Positions 13,689 through 13,864 of a stretch of DNA of 13,864 nucleotides are shown here, in pieces. This DNA is from a bacterium Ga0077546 (GTDB lineage Bacteria > Cyanobacteriota > Vampirovibrionia > Obscuribacterales > Obscuribacteraceae): positions 1-13,864 of the forward strand of contig LNEX01000123.1 of NCBI GenBank assembly GCA_001464165.1. The letters run 5' to 3'. The stretch's first letter is position 1. Every line of letters begins with the position of its first letter. The notes under the pieces were generated by a model, which had not been told where the DNA came from, did not search any database, and saw nothing but the letters and a program-made list of their open reading frames with translations. The position numbers and the translations under genes were made by a program.

Positions 13689-13864
13689 ATGCCGATTAAA
13701 GCAGAAAAGTTCGATGAAGATCAACGATTTACGAGTTTTGCTGATGACAAGTTGGCTCGCGAAGTTTATGTAGTAGCGGCCGGAACCGTGGATGCTTTGG
13801 GCGCCGTCAAGGACAGGTTGCCTGAAGTCGGTATCGCGGTCGCTGCTTCTTTCGCTGCCGGCTT
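13689..13864 (+). CDS. Unknown protein, 3' end beyond the window
   Basis: An ORF opens at ATG 13689 behind a strong Shine-Dalgarno sequence (AGGGGGG, 13678-13684, 4 nt spacing) and remains open to the right edge, giving 58 residues. It starts MPIKAEKFDEDQRFTSF and continues with ALGAVKDRLPEV and an Ala/Gly-rich hydrophobic stretch, AVAASFAAG, at the edge. The hydrophobic part could be the start of a membrane helix or a small-residue amphipathic helix. There is no N-terminal signal peptide. I do not recognise the family. Confidence 0.6.
   Translation, partial: MPIKAEKFDEDQRFTSFADDKLAREVYVVAAGTVDALGAVKDRLPEVGIAVAASFAAG

Noticed and set aside
1..13864. CRISPR array, tRNA, rRNA, insertion sequence or attachment site
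   Set aside because: No regularly spaced repeats, cloverleaf-like segments, transposase or integrase reading frames, or terminal inverted repeats were seen on either strand.

Overview
The window looks like chromosomal DNA of a free-living, oxygen-using bacterium with moderate GC. Gene style (exported TPR proteins, a TonB-C-like module, PATAN/DUF4388 plus GGDEF-like regulators, long hypothetical secreted proteins) reminds me of the non-photosynthetic cyanobacterial relatives (Vampirovibrionia/Melainabacteria, Obscuribacterales type). That placement is an inference from general appearance, not from a marker gene. The genetic code is standard: TAA, TAG and TGA all serve as stops. No tRNA, rRNA, CRISPR array, transposase or phage gene was seen.

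Left part (1-4330): the 3' part of a diadenylate cyclase (DAC/DisA_N) gene runs in from the left edge. It is followed by a small Mpo1-like/DUF962 membrane protein, which overlaps tail to tail with a membrane-anchored hypothetical protein on the minus strand. Divergent from that lies a CvfC-type protein (Nfu N-terminal domain plus HEAT repeats) and then an unrecognised 188-residue protein.

Middle (4331-8774, all plus strand): a two-domain OvoA (5-histidylcysteine sulfoxide synthase fused to the 4-mercaptohistidine N-methyltransferase), preceded by an 8-codon leader ORF whose stop abuts the ovoA start. Then come a secreted repeat protein, a YqeY/GatB-like protein and a YchJ/SEC-C protein, the last three closely spaced.

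Right part (8775-13618): a tightly packed minus-strand operon (4-bp overlap, then a 3-nt gap) encodes a PATAN plus degenerate-GGDEF cytoplasmic regulator, an exported TPR/TonB-C-like/coiled-coil protein and an exported three-TPR protein. The last gene appears to have lost its 56-residue Lys/Pro-rich C-terminal tail by a -1 frame change at a run of four A; this may be a mutation, an assembly error or ribosomal frameshifting. Divergent from the operon is a smaller paralogue of its first gene, carrying the same N-terminal and degenerate GGDEF-like modules without the PATAN domain. The start of another unknown gene, with its ribosome binding site potentially paired to an upstream sequence, runs off the right edge.

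Two themes recur. One is nucleotide-signalling folds: a DAC domain that keeps its catalytic motifs, and two GGDEF-like domains that have lost theirs. The other is oxygen- and iron-dependent chemistry (OvoA, Mpo1-like protein). The most interesting points are the frameshifted TPR tail, the divergent pseudo-GGDEF pair with its exported partners, and the leader ORF of ovoA.
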